Source: Mugil cephalus
Taxonomy: Eukaryota; Chordata; Actinopteri; Mugiliformes; Mugilidae
Assembly (NCBI RefSeq): GCF_022458985.1
Contig: NC_061784.1
Span: forward strand, 24,362,545 to 24,426,544
Direction: 5' to 3'
Length of the DNA: 64,000 nt
In this document: positions 1 to 12,889 of the stretch, in pieces
Numbering within the stretch: the first letter of the stretch is position 1
Layout of the letters: each line of letters starts with the position of its first letter
Program-made: the position numbers and the translations under genes
Notes under the pieces: model-generated
What the model saw: only the letters and a program-made list of their open reading frames with translations
Databases searched by the model: none
What the model was told of the DNA's origin: nothing

Positions 1-2
1 GT

Positions 3-745
3 CATTACAACACACACTTAAACACAATGAGTTGTTATTTACGGTCTCTTTGGCGCTTTCATGACAACGGAACAAACACTATCTGTAAGTCAGCTACAGT
101 GGAGGATCGATGGGTCACAGTGGTCGACACTCCAGGATTCACTGAAAACCATCTGACTCCTAAACAGATGGGTCTGGTGATCAGTAAAATGATAGTAGAG
201 GCCAGTCCAGGACCACATGTCTTTGTTATTGTGGTCAGATTAGGTAAAATTATCTCCAAAGCAGACATGAATATGTTTGAGATACTGAAGAAACTGTTTG
301 GTAGTGATACTTCTAAGTACACCATGGTACTTTTTACTTGTGTGGAAAACATTACACCTCTGACATGTTCGTGATGTTTCAGACCTACATCAGAGAAAAG
401 AGGAACCTGCATGAGGAGGCAAGGTTAATGAGAGAGGAGGGGAGCCTGGATGAGGAGACAAATGGAAGTATTTTTTCAGGATCAACTGAGACGTTAAACA
501 TAGAAGAGGGCGGCCAGTCATCACAGGAACCGGAACCAGAACCAGAACCAGAACCATCACGGAGAGTTAGGGTATTGGAAAGACTGCTGTATTCAGTGAT
601 TCCACAGGTGGTAGCAGTTACAGTGGTGAGTGGAGTAATAGGTTCAGGTTCAGGTGCAAAAGGTGTAGCAGTAGGTGCAGCAGGAGTCGGTGCAGGAATA
701 TGTGTGATATACGGTTTGTTAATAGCCATATGCAGGAAGCGGTGA
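3..745 (+). pseudogene. GIMAP/AIG1-type GTPase, partial and internally deleted
   Basis: GIMAP (IAN/AIG1) proteins are membrane-anchored GTPases of immune cells. Positions 27-374 encode the switch-II region, with VVDTPGF matching the G3 motif, then ASPGPHVFVIVV and YTMVLFT, which are typical GIMAP core strands. Positions about 338-745 encode the end of the family: a GKHYTSDM stretch, a charged coiled-coil-like helix (REKRNLHEEARLMREE), an EP-dipeptide run, and a glycine/valine-rich hydrophobic tail ending in CRKR that could anchor the protein in a membrane. The P-loop (G1) is not seen. The roughly 60 residues normally between VLFT and GKHYT, which carry the base-recognition motif, are missing, and the two halves lie in different frames. 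Polyadenylation signals AATAAA lie near 940 and at 977-982. It is probably a pseudogene; a misassembled or partly upstream gene is the alternative. Confidence 0.65.
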
Positions 746-1920
746 GGGCTGCACTTTTATTTAAATCTTGTATATTACTTATTTTATTGATAACCTCTCT
801 CTCTTTTTTTCAATGAAAAATGAGTCTCTGGTCTTCTCCATCTGACTCTTCTAATGCAGAAATAGATCTTTTAATTCTGCACTATTTTTATATTTTACGT
901 TTTTATATTATTTTTGTATGTATGCTCCTGGCCCCTAGAAATAAATTTTGTTTGTTTGTGTAAATGTATAAAATACAATAAAGAACCTTGAACCGATGGT
1001 GTTTGACTGGTGGAGCCTCTAGTGGGGGATAGAGGAACTGCAGGCGGAGGCTCCATGTTTCAGACTTAAAGTTTCCTGCTTGGTTTCATGTTGTATAGAA
1101 ACTAAAATAAAAAACTGCAAATATCTGATGAAATGTGATGAGTCTGGATTTAGATGGAAATCATCCACAGTACATTTAAGTTTGTTTCGTTTACATAGCA
1201 CCTTAAGAGCGAAGAGCATTTGCACCAAAGTGCTTCACATTCAACATGTTGTATAAAACATGTAAAATACAGATCAGCATCAATGTATCAAGATATAAAA
1301 GGCTATTAATACCCAGGTTGACCAATGAAGATGAAAAAATAAAACTGATCAAATGTTGTTCAACAGAGTCAGAGCTTCATATGTGGACTGACACCAGATC
1401 AGTGTTTTAACATTAAGATTAAGTCACTTGTAATCAGGGCCTCAGACTCTTTAATGCACACTTGTTAAATGTCAGCTAAGCAGATGATTTCACTGAGTTT
1501 CATCGGTGTCATTACTCTGTTTCCTGATGCTGTGATGTTTAAATCTAAAGGTTTCTGGTGTTCTCTGTGGTACAGAGTCAGAATGGCCAGTCAGTGATAT
1601 GATCACCTGTGGGTCTGTCATGCAGGAATTTGTGTTTTAGGTGTATTTTGTTTTGCAAGCAATACTGACTGGGAGAGATAGATCTTTTTATGTGAACAAA
1701 AATATGTATTATCATTACATCTTTCAGAGAATAATACTTTGACTTACATACTTATTATATATATTATAGATTTTTTTATCACTGCATTAAAAAACGTATC
1801 TTTTGAGTGTAAATTTATACTCATGTTGAGTTATTATTGTAGGTTCTATTCTTATACTTCTTCTATTCGGATTCAGAAAACTTTATTTGTCCGTTGGGGG
1901 AAATTAAATAATCGGACTTC
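746..1920. other. intergenic, no gene seen
   Basis: AT-rich sequence between the GIMAP fragment and the first H2B. It holds the GIMAP poly(A) signals. Near 1190-1230 is a short stretch resembling the dispersed fish repeat that contains AAAGTGCTT. I see no coding exon. Confidence 0.5.
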
Positions 1921-1981
1921 TAAAGGCCTTCTGCTTCAGGAGGTAATTTCAAACTGTTTAGAGCGGGAATGACGGTTGAGT

Positions 1982-2489
<508 letters not shown>

Positions 2490-2522
2490 ACCACTCCTCT
2501 ACCGCCACCACAACAACACAAA

Positions 2523-2538
2523 GGCTCTTTTAAGAGCC
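2523..2538 (+). terminator. histone 3' stem-loop, H2B-1
   Basis: GGCTCTTTTAAGAGCC, a 6-bp stem with a TTTT-class loop, is the SLBP-binding element of replication-dependent histone mRNAs. About 10 nt further is a purine-rich GGAAGAGCTCTGC, a good U7-snRNA histone downstream element. mRNA cleavage is expected between them. Confidence 0.95.
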
Positions 2539-2599
2539 ACCCACTGCTACTGGAAGAGCTCTGCTTTCTATGCTGTTTTACATCTAACAATGTAGATCA

Positions 2600-3330
2600 C
2601 AACACATTAACTCATCCAGATACGTTTCAATACATTATACAACTGAACTGTGTGTGCGTGTAATACTGACAAATGCACATGAAAAACCTGCTTATATAAC
2701 TACATAAACAGTACAAACTTGCCGGTCAGTATTTCATACCAGATTTGAGATTTTCATGAACATTTTCTCTATCGGACACAGCACAGTGGCGTGAATAGTG
2801 TGAGAAGTACAAAAATACACTGTTTAACACAACATCCTGGACTAAACAAAGTTGAGCCTGAACTAAATGTCCTCATGAAAATTTAAAAGGATGGTTTATT
2901 AAATATAAGTGTATATATATCTAACCCCTAACCCTATATATATATGTTAAGGCAATCTTCGCATACATCGAAAGAAAAACAAAGCTATACTCAGACCAAT
3001 TAATTGCAAGTTGCTGTAAAGAGGAAATTCCCGCTATAAAAAACATACGGACATTGTGTGAACTGGTAATTTGGTATTCTAACAAACCTTTATGAGGTCA
3101 TAAATATAGATTTATTTGCTTTATTGTGGCCTGTTTTTCTTCCAGTGTGCTTAATGGTGTTTATGGCTCATTTTTTTTTTAAATAAAAATAATAAATTAA
3201 ATACAGCAAAAATACAAGCCGCTTTTTTCATGTAATAAATTTTAAATACGAAGCTGGCGCCAGAAATGTGCGGATCAGCCTGTAACGGTTTGGCTGACGT
3301 CTCACAGTGACGCACTATCAGGGCTCTCCT
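2600..3330. other. spacer between H2B-1 and H2A-1
   Basis: The first 300 bp belong to the H2B inverted-repeat arm. The rest is AT-rich, with TA-repeat runs near 2910-2945 and a T/A run near 3172-3200. No gene is seen. Confidence 0.5.
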
Positions 3331-3333
3331 CTG

Positions 3334-3395
3334 ATTGGACGATAAGGCAAACGCTCACTGTGACCAATCACAGAGCAGTTCAGTTTCTATAAATA
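3334..3395 (+). promoter_or_regulatory. H2A-1 promoter
   Basis: A reverse CCAAT (ATTGG, 3334-3338), a forward CCAAT (3364-3368) and TATAAATA (3388-3395) precede the H2A start by about 70 bp. No octamer is present, unlike the promoter of the second H2A gene. Confidence 0.8.
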
Positions 3396-3460
3396 CTTGG
3401 TGATTAACGGCCTTGGTTTCATTCTTTTCTTCTTCTTCAACGCAAGAACTCAGAAACTAG

Positions 3461-3847
<387 letters not shown>

Positions 3848-3884
3848 ATCCGAGTCCCGAGAGGAACTCAACAAACCCAACAAA

Positions 3885-3900
3885 GGCTCTTTTAAGAGCC
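3885..3900 (+). terminator. histone 3' stem-loop, H2A-1
   Basis: GGCTCTTTTAAGAGCC, followed by the U7-type element GGAAGAGCTCTGC at about 3913-3925. It is identical to the element of H2A-2 and nearly so to H2B. An AATAAA lies further down at about 3960, a possible backup polyadenylation site. Confidence 0.95.
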
Positions 3901-4492
3901 ACCCACCACCACTGGAAGAGCTCTGCTTTCTATTTTTTTGTGTATGATAATTATGTCTCAATAAACGTTTGTGTTCATAAACAATAGAAAATTATCACTC
4001 AAATTCTGAAAAAATTCTTCTTTGCGGCTCGGGTTCGATTTCCGGTCAGGGAACATGTTTTCCAATGTGTTCAAGTAAACCAGTGTTTTAGAACAGGATC
4101 AAATCCTATTTAGAGCACAACGAATGAATCACGACAACACCAGACTTGTTTTAGGGCAAAGAAGAAATTCTACAAGTCCAGTCGCCCTGTACTTATTCAA
4201 TGCCTTTTGGAAGATGAAATGAATGAAACTTCTCAAGTAAGCCTCTAAAATGTGAACATAACACAGATACATATATTCACATTAACCCATGAAATGAGGC
4301 CCGATGAAACTCGAGAGAGAATGGAACAAAGCAAAAAATTGCTGATCCTCCCACGGATCACAAAGGCAATAGGGACTTTTGGTGGGGCAATATTCTTTAC
4401 ATATCCCTTGTTACACAGTTATGTGTTTAAATAGGAGGTCTATCTGTCCATGCACTGAGGATCTAAATTTATTTTTGAGAATAGAAAATAAA

Positions 4493-4564
4493 CTCCCCGT
4501 CGGGGAATCGAACCCCGGTCTTCCGCGTGACAGGCGGAGATACTGTCCACTATACTAACGAGGA
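4493..4564 (-). tRNA. tRNA-Asp (GTC), copy 1
   Basis: A 72-nt tRNA read on the minus strand. It opens TCCTCGTTAGTATAGTGG (acceptor arm and A box), has the anticodon loop CTGTCAC (anticodon GTC) and the B box GGTTCGATTCC, and its 3' acceptor half ends GGGGAG, pairing with the 5' end. CCA is not encoded. A run of T follows on the minus strand (TTTATTTT), fitting Pol III termination. It sits between H2A-1 and H4-1 and is identical to the copy at 52158-52229. Confidence 0.97.
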
Positions 4565-4869
4565 GGCAGTGTTCCGATACCCAGGATATACGATTATATG
4601 GCACGACTCTATCCGTTACGTTCATCGTCATGTTGTTTATCTTTTCATAATAAGAATCGACATTCGAGCCAAAGCTAAGGTCCGTGTGAAAACGCACACA
4701 TGTGTCAGAACTGAAATGGTTCTGTTGTGAAGAATGGGCTCAAAATCCTCCAAACTACTGACCAACTGTTACCACTTGTTATTTGATGTATATTAATTTA
4801 AACATTAATTCAACATCTTAAGAAACAGAATCAAATAGTTCCAGTAACAGAGAACAGCTCTGGGTCGTT

Positions 4870-4935
4870 TGGCTCCGCCCATCGCTTTAACTGAGACCAT
4901 GTTCTCCATCACGTCCGCAGTTTGTATTTATATAG
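4870..4935 (+). promoter_or_regulatory. H4-1 promoter
   Basis: A GC box (GGCTCCGCCC, 4871-4880), a GTCCGCAG element like the H4 subtype site (about 4913-4920) and a TATA box (TTATATAG, 4928-4935) lie about 65 bp before the ATG. The same set is found in reverse before H4-2. Confidence 0.75.
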
Positions 4936-4988
4936 AGAGTCTCTGTCCGACAGACTCATATTCATCTGAGAATCTGTCAGATAAATAA

Positions 4989-5309
<321 letters not shown>

Positions 5310-5337
5310 ACCCTACGTCCCCGACACACAACACAAC

Positions 5338-5353
5338 GGCTCTTTTAAGGGCC
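5338..5353 (+). terminator. histone 3' stem-loop, H4-1
   Basis: GGCTCTTTTAAGGGCC. One arm base differs from the other histone genes, giving a G-U instead of an A-U pair in the RNA stem. The H4-2 gene carries the same variant. Confidence 0.92.
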
Positions 5354-5385
5354 ACCCACTCAGACCAGAAGACCTCTCATTTCTG

Positions 5386-8300
5386 TTACAATGTTTAGTT
5401 CACGTCCCGCTTTTAGCCTGATCGGGCAAATGAATATGTCTTTTGCCTTGATGGCTAAGCTTGTCTCACTTAACTTTATACTCCTAAACTCTCGCTTAGA
5501 GATGGTGAATAAAGGATTCTGATGCTTCTTTATGACTGACCCGAAAAGAGTCAAAGAGAACCCCTACCAGTGACATCTAGTGGCCATGTGCGGTTATAGC
5601 ACGTGATTTCGTGTTTCTTTAAATGAATGGTGAGGTGCCAACGTTTCGAAGCTGACGCCCACTTCCGGTGTTTCATTGCGACGTTGTTCATGTGATATCA
5701 GAGATTTGATAGAAGCCTCGACACAGTGAAATGATATGAGTGAAACAAGCTCTGGAGCCTCAGCGTCAAACACTGCATTTAAATTCACACAAGCAAAAAC
5801 AGAACGGTATAAATGTCCTTGTGCAGATTTGTCGCTGTTGATCATCTTCTGTTCTATAACCGTTTATGCTCATCTTCCATATGTGGCAGTTGATTATGCA
5901 CATCACTAGACAGAACAGACGTCTCTTTGAATCAATAAAGTTTTCTTTCTTTATTTACTTCTCATTGATACTAACATTGAAACCCACAGTTTTCATTTTG
6001 TCCCTGATTTCTTTTGTCCGGTAACAGCCTTTTAGTAGGTGTCTTAATTTGATCCTCGTCTCAGTTGGACATTATTTAGTTGTGACGTATCAGATCCACT
6101 GGACTATAGCTCTAACTGGGAGTTTATTAACGGAGATCAACCAGATGGTGTCTCTGAGGGTATTGGATATGAGTTTATCATTGACATTTTTAATTATCTG
6201 CTGATTTTCAGCCCGTGTTTACTTATTTATAATCAATAATTTCTCATTTTTATTGCCATTGATTATTTTAAAAATGTCCTTGGTGGTGAAAACTGTCCAG
6301 TTAATGTTCAGATAATTAACTTCTGTCAGTCTCCAAAGAGAAATTTATTATATAGAACATTAGTTCTGGCCTTTGTCCAGTGAACATTTCTGCTCCGGGC
6401 TTCAACAACACTTTTCATAAAATGGATTTTTAGTTTAATATCACGTTAGTAGCACGTAGACCACCCGTGTTCCTACTTTATACATTCTGTATCTCTTAGT
6501 CACTTCAATGTTTGTTCCCCAGATTAGTTTAGTGCAAAGTTAATGTAGGTTAACAATGACTTTTGTTCACTGAACCTCCTACACTCATGTTGCTAGTTCA
6601 GTAGATTTGCTGCTGCAGAAATTAACTGTACTCTCTTCCCCGTACTTCCTCGCTGTTGTCTTGTCTCACTCAGTCAACCACAGTGTGTAAGCTAAACTAA
6701 ATCAAACTAAAATTCTGCCCCTATCGTCATGTTAGCAGTGATAAATGAACAAAAGCTAAAAAAAACATGAGAAAATACAATTTTATTTTTACTTCTCTCA
6801 TATATATCATATATCCGACGTCTGCATTTGCTTTTAGCCCACATGAGTTCACAATAAGTCAAAATAAATTCAGCATGAGTTCATGATCAGTTATATTGAA
6901 CTTTCTAGGTGCTGTTTTGCGCGACACCTCACAAATGCTTTCTTCTGACCTTCTCACCTCATTTCTGTGCAGAAGTCAGATGTTAGTAGGGTTCCATGTG
7001 TCCCAACATGGAACCAACATGAGGGGACGAAAACATTTGGTGTAACATGCTCTTGAGGTTCCACTCTGTGTCCATGTCTCCTTCTACACAGAATTTTTGC
7101 AAATAATTCAACAGAAGTGATCACTGAATCTGAGTATTTACCAACATCTTAACAACCCTCTTTTTTTTTTTTTTTTTTCATGACACATCCTCCAGTAAAC
7201 CTCAATTGATCAGTGCACATCTGTTTTGTAAAGATTTTTTTTTTTCTATCTCAGCACAAATAGACTCTATGTTGTGGGTAATCCATTCAGTTAGAGACAG
7301 AACAGTAGTGCTGGCCAGGTGAAGTCTGAATCTTTCCATCAAATTGTTCATACAAAGGTTTATTTCTCCAAACTTTATTCATTTAACATGATTTTGGTCT
7401 GTTAAATAAATGTAAGAGGACATGGGATATTGATTTTCCACAGATTGTCTGTAGGAATCCATGTCTTTATAATTACTTTTTATTGTCTTTATATCGTGTG
7501 TCTCTTTCTCAAACTACAAATGTCTCAGATAAGACAAGATATAGTATAGAAGTATAGATAGGCCTTTATTCATACCACAATGGGGACATTTTTGTAGTTA
7601 ACAGCATAAAAAACATTCAGTAATCTCTGAATATGTACCGTATAATGGTAATAACGGTAACGTATTAATATTTCCGAGTTGATCCCATGAACATTCCCAC
7701 TGTGGGATGAATGAAGGATTATCTCTTTTTATAAATCAGCACAGATCAGCTGGTTTTTATTTGAAACAACAAGTGAATAACTTATCTAAATAAACGAAAC
7801 TGATGTATGTTGATAAGGTGTGAATACTGGTATCTGCTGCTCCACATCCAGCCACGAACAGATCATACAAACACAGAAGATGTAATAAACATGTTGTAAT
7901 CTCTCTATAATTTCTTGATAGAGATTGAAGCCTCTGATTGTGATGATCAGTGAGTCACTGAGTGTTTCCAGCATCGTTTAGTGGAGAAGGGAAGTCTGTT
8001 CCTGAGGATCATCTGCGACACAGATCCGCCCGGAGCAGCGCTGGCGTCCGTGTGTTTACTCCCTCTGAAAAGTGTCTCAATTCAAAGGCAGTAGAACCCA
8101 CTAGAGCCGCTGTTAGACTCTGGTTCCGTCCCCAGATGTCTCTGCTACCATCGACATATCTAGTCTACTAAATTCGAACCGGTTTGATAGTTTTTTGGAG
8201 ACGAAACGTGGAGAAAAGTCGCTGCGAGTTGCACAAAGTCACCGTGAATCCGGGAGGTTTGAAGCCTGCTGGGACTCACTGGAGGAGCCCAGGGAGACAA

Positions 8301-8400
8301 ACACGGGCTCAGTGTGGAGGGACACGGGTGTCCTCTCCGCTCCGGTGCAACTCGTGAGTGTACATTGTAGTTTTGTGTGTTTTATGTGTCCTAGAAGTGG
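5386..8400. other. 3 kb spacer between H4-1 and H1
   Basis: No gene is supported. It contains T runs (about 7162-7178 and 7239-7248) and a sequence at about 7540-7600 (actually AAGACAAGAT then CTTTATTCATACCACAATGG) resembling the reverse end of a fish LINE. The last 400 bp before H1 are CpG-richer. Confidence 0.45.
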
Positions 8401-8406
8401 AAGAGA

Positions 8407-8541
8407 AAACACAAAGTGAGGCTGCACGAGAGGCGGCGGCAGAGCGGCGCGGCGCGTTGCTTCTCTACGGTTCTCATGGCCGCTGTAAGCCCCGCCCCCT
8501 GCTGCGCGTTGCTTCTCTACGGTTCTCGTGTTCGCTATAAG
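8407..8541 (+). promoter_or_regulatory. histone H1 promoter with 52-bp tandem duplication
   Basis: The H1-specific box AAACACAAA is at 8407-8415. A 52-bp unit carrying a GC box is repeated in tandem at 8452-8503 and 8504-8555. Only the second unit has TATAAG (8536-8541); the first has TGTAAG there. The TATA-like box lies about 60 bp before the H1 start codon. Confidence 0.8.
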
Positions 8542-8600
8542 TTCCGCCTCCTGCCGATCAGACCAGATCTTACGCTCAGATTCCACATCTGATACTGAAC

Positions 8601-9212
8601 ATGGCTGAGGAAGCTCCAGTAGCAGCGGCTCCGGCTAAAGCTCCGGCGAAAGCCCCGAAGAAGAAGAGCGCTCCCAAGGCGAAGAAAGATGGACCCACTC
8701 TCCCGAAGCTCATCGTGGCCGCCGTGGCCGAGTCCAAGGAGCGCAAGGGAATGTCTCTGGCGGCTCTGAAGAAGGTGCTGGGCGGCAAAGGCGTCGATGT
8801 GGCCAAGGCGAACAAGCGCATCAACACCGCCGTCACCAAGCTCGTTACCAAGGGCACCCTGGCCCAGACCAAGGGCACCGGGGCCTCCGGCTCCTTCAAG
8901 CTCGCCAAGAAGGAGCCCAAAGCCGCCGCCAAGCCCGCAAAGAAGGCCGTGAAGAAGAAGGCAGCCACCAAGGTAAAGAAACCCGCTGCCGCTAAGAAGA
9001 CCGCTTCGGTCAAGAAGACGCCCGTCAAGAAAACACCCGTCAAGAAGTCGCCCAAGAAGAAGGCAGCGGCCAAGAAACCCGCCGCCGCCAAGAAGGTGGT
9101 GAAGAAGAGCCCCAAGAAGGCCGCCGCTAAGAAGCCAAAGGCGGCAGCCAAGAAGACTCCCGTCAAGAAGGCTCCAGCCAAGAAGACCGCAGCCAAGAAG
9201 GCCAAGAAATAA
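8601..9212 (+). CDS. linker histone H1
   Basis: Linker histone that binds DNA entering and leaving the nucleosome and compacts chromatin. It has 203 residues. The alanine/proline/lysine N-tail covers about 1-29; the winged-helix globular domain covers about 30-103 ([20 protein letters not shown] to [10 protein letters not shown]). A long Lys/Ala/Pro C-tail follows, with TPVKK repeats and SPKK sites that are CDK targets. There are no introns, the upstream H1 box is of replication-dependent type, and a stem-loop follows, so this is a somatic S-phase H1 rather than the polyadenylated H1.0 type. It is the only H1 in the cluster. Confidence 0.96.
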   Translation: MAEEAPVAAAPAKAPAKAPKKKSAPKAKKDGPTLPKLIVAAVAESKERKGMSLAALKKVLGGKGVDVAKANKRINTAVTKLVTKGTLAQTKGTGASGSFKLAKKEPKAAAKPAKKAVKKKAATKVKKPAAAKKTASVKKTPVKKTPVKKSPKKKAAAKKPAAAKKVVKKSPKKAAAKKPKAAAKKTPVKKAPAKKTAAKKAKK

Positions 9213-9244
9213 AGCTCTCCTCTGGGAAACTGCAAACAAACAAA

Positions 9245-9260
9245 GGCTCTTTTAAGAGCC
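9245..9260 (+). terminator. histone 3' stem-loop, H1
   Basis: GGCTCTTTTAAGAGCC, followed after 15 nt by CAAAGAGCTGTCTGC, a U7-type downstream element. Confidence 0.94.
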
Positions 9261-9700
9261 ACCACATCCTCCCCCAAAGAGCTGTCTGCTTACATCCACA
9301 TTAATTAATAAATCAAATACTAATACAGTAACACTACAGACAAGTTAGTGAAAAGGCACATGGAAGCAAAGTAGTAAGGGAAATGTATGAACATATTTAT
9401 TAAATACACATGGATAATACTTAGTCCTCTGTATATGGTACATACAGTATATTGTGCCATATGGTCTCAAATCTTTAAATACTGTACATATGCTATAAAA
9501 CTAACCTGTACAGTTGTTAAGCATTTATCACTTATATCACTTAGTTGATGGCTACAGGGGTAGGCAGTGCTGCAATGTAGCGCAGTGTAGATACGGTTTA
9601 TTCCAGGTTTTATTCATCACATGCCACTAATGATTGCAGTAATATCTAATAATTTCACACAACATGCAATGTAAAAAAAAAAAAAAAAAAAAAAAACAAT

Positions 9701-9995
9701 GGCAAGAACGAACGCTACCACAGCTCCTTCATCCCAACTACCATCGGGCTGTACAACACCAGCCTGAGTTAACAATAACTGGGACTATTATATTCCAATT
9801 TCTTTTGCATTTTTTTAAATTCCCAACTATATACTGACTGCCAGAGTGCTGTATGTTCTTGTATATTTTTATATTTTGTACATTCTTTCATAGTTGATAT
9901 TGTCTTTCAATGTTTGAATATTGCTTGTATATATTTTCGTACAAAATCCAGTGCTACTGTGACAAGGTTGTTTCCCATAAGTGGGGAAAAATAAG
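9701..9995 (+). mobile_element. LINE 3' end fragment
   Basis: The start translates as a short tail, HSSFIPTTIGLYNTSLS then stop, which fits the C-terminus of fish LINE ORF2 proteins (the SFIP..I.LLN motif). AT-rich 3' UTR follows, ending in CCCATAAGTGGGGAAAAATAA. The element is 5'-truncated. The clade is uncertain. Confidence 0.55.
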
Positions 9996-10369
9996 AGTTG
10001 TTGTTTCATATAGACTTAAGAAAACGCTGTACAGTTGTACTATGTAGAACAGTGCATGTTATAAATAAACATGTCTCTCTTATCTGAGCTATATGTGGTA
10101 GTCAGGTTAAATACTACTCCAGGTGCAGTTTAAACTGGCATTTATATTTAATACCTGACATTCCTTGTGTCTTACAGTTTTTCACGTGTTCTTCAACCAA
10201 CACTTATCAAGATGGAATTTCTTTAAAATGGTTCTATGCTCCCACATGTTAAACGTCTTTATACTACATCTAAACATCAAACTAAAAAAAAAAAAAAAAA
10301 AAACTCTTACAGGCAGTCTTGTACCTTATCACATCAATACAATAGAGAAAATAGATAGATAAGAAGAAC

Positions 10370-10465
10370 AGGAGAAACAAGGTTCCATAGGAGAGGAGCC
10401 TGATAGCTGAAGGCTCTACCTCCCGTTCTACTTTTAGAAACTCTAGGAACTACAAGTAGACCTGC
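10370..10465 (-). mobile_element. dispersed LINE-like repeat fragment
   Basis: The stretch with GAGGAGCCTGATAGCTGAAG and TTCTACTTTTAGAAACTCTA recurs in reverse at about 59570-59640. Both are pieces of one abundant fish LINE 3' region; here it is inverted relative to that copy. Confidence 0.6.
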
Positions 10466-10919
10466 ACTTAGAGATCGTAGTGATCTGTAATCACGTGTTA
10501 TCTGTAATCATGCATGTGTGAATGTACCTGGTCATTTTATTGATCCCTTGAACAGATCAACTTTAAACATCACAAAACACAGAAACAGTTCTTTAAAACA
10601 TGAATGAAGAGTGTTTAATCTTGACACTGTTTACTCGGTTACATCTTTAAAACTGGAACTATAACATTAATTACAATAAAGGAAATCTCAGATGATACAT
10701 TACAGATGAACTGAGCATTAAATAAATAGAAGCACTAGCTGCTCAATGTCCCTAAACTAGTGCAAACATAGCACTTTGCAAACTGATTGTTTAAAGTGTG
10801 TGCAGAACATTAACATTTCTGAAGGTTTAACTTTGATTTAAACAAATGGAACGCATTCAATGGAGTTTCTTTTTCCTTAAGCAGCCGTTGTTAACGCTAT
10901 ATTTTTGAATTTGCCTAAT

Positions 10920-11004
10920 CCAATAGCTGAGTAGCTCCTGCGCGCGTGCGTAGCCCGTCTGAACCAATCAGCGTTGAGCGGACTCTGACAACCTCTTTAT
11001 AAAG
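10920..11004 (+). promoter_or_regulatory. H3 promoter
   Basis: Two CCAAT boxes (10920-10924 and 10964-10968) and a TATAAAG box (10998-11004) lie about 65 bp before the start codon, the standard layout of a vertebrate S-phase H3 gene. Confidence 0.82.
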
Positions 11005-11060
11005 CCGTCGTTCGCGGTCGGTCTTTATTCACTCCTTCTCTGTTGATACAGAAAAACTAG

Positions 11061-11477
<417 letters not shown>

Positions 11478-11512
11478 ACTCATTCACTCCCCCCGAAACC
11501 CAACAACACAAC

Positions 11513-11528
11513 GGCTCTTTTAAGAGCC
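11513..11528 (+). terminator. histone 3' stem-loop, H3
   Basis: GGCTCTTTTAAGAGCC. The purine-rich downstream element seen after H2A and H2B is not obvious here. Confidence 0.93.
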
Positions 11529-12240
11529 ACCTATCTCAACTCAAACAGCATCATGTCCATATAAGCTTGTGATGGAAACACATTTCCATGATTCTATAAA
11601 TCCGTTTTTATCCGTGTATTAAAACAACTGTACCACGGACGAACGGCAACGGTATAATACATGCACTCGGTTTCCCATGTTGTGAGAATATATGAGGTAG
11701 AAGCTAAGCGGCTAATGTCACATAACGATCCTAGTCACGAACCTCGATGATGGGGTCTAATCACGCTATGAGTTTATTTTTTCGGAGCGTCTAATCACTA
11801 CTTCGTTTGGGCAATTGTAATGTATATTCATTATATATCAAATATAATAAAATCAGTCTATACACAATAGTAATGGAGAGTGAACGATCGGAGCCGGTTA
11901 TTTATTTTGTCTGTTAAAACTGAACGTGATTGGTTAAGATGGTGGCGGGTGAGGAAAACGACTTAAAGAAAGCCGTGAAGATTCCCAGTTCAAGTCAAGT
12001 TTTATTTTTTATTTTTATTTTTTTGCAGCGGTTCAATTAGGATTTAAATTAAGCTGTTTAAATGATAAACAATTTATGTAATGATTCCCTTTACACCAAC
12101 AAAAATATCTGAGGAGGAGACAGAGCTGACAGAGCCAAACAAAAGAACTGGCTCCCGCAAAATAAATATTTTAAAATAAAATAAAATATGAAATGAAATC
12201 AATGATATAGAAATAGTGAGACCATTCACGTTTGAAAGGG
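11529..12240. other. spacer between H3 and H2A-2
   Basis: AT-rich sequence with short T and A runs near 12000-12025 and 12170-12190. I see no gene. Confidence 0.5.
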
Positions 12241-12244
12241 CTTA

Positions 12245-12348
12245 GGCGGGAATGACGGTTGTGTAGCGCATGCTCAGTCTCACTCTGAGGACAACCAATC
12301 ACTTATGAGCAACAGCACAGTCTGATTTGCATGAGAGTGGTATAAATA
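12245..12348 (+). promoter_or_regulatory. H2A-2 promoter of H2B type
   Basis: GCGCATGC (12267-12274), CCAAT (12295-12299), a perfect octamer ATTTGCAT (12325-12332) and TATAAATA (12341-12348). The whole stretch from about 12247 to 12356 aligns with the H2B-1 promoter at 1964-2075, including GCGGGAATGACGGTT and GAGCAACAGCACAGT, and not with the H2A-1 promoter. Confidence 0.88.
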
Positions 12349-12389
12349 CATAGCTCCGTGATTTCATGTATCATTATCCGAGAAAATAA

Positions 12390-12785
<396 letters not shown>

Positions 12786-12822
12786 ACCCGGGTCCCGAGA
12801 GGAACTCAACAAACCCAACAAA

Positions 12823-12838
12823 GGCTCTTTTAAGAGCC
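12823..12838 (+). terminator. histone 3' stem-loop, H2A-2
   Basis: GGCTCTTTTAAGAGCC with a U7-type element GGAAGAGCTCTGC about 12 nt further, as in H2A-1. An AATAAA follows at about 12893. Confidence 0.95.
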
Positions 12839-12889
12839 ACCCACCACCACTGGAAGAGCTCTGCTTTCTATTTTTTGTGTATAAGTAAT

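Larger units (their letters stand above)
9300..10900. other. spacer between H1 and H3 with LINE scraps
   Basis: No host gene is seen. Poly(A) runs occur at 9673-9695 and about 10284-10303. The 9701-9995 and 10370-10460 stretches are dispersed repeats (listed separately). Confidence 0.5.
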
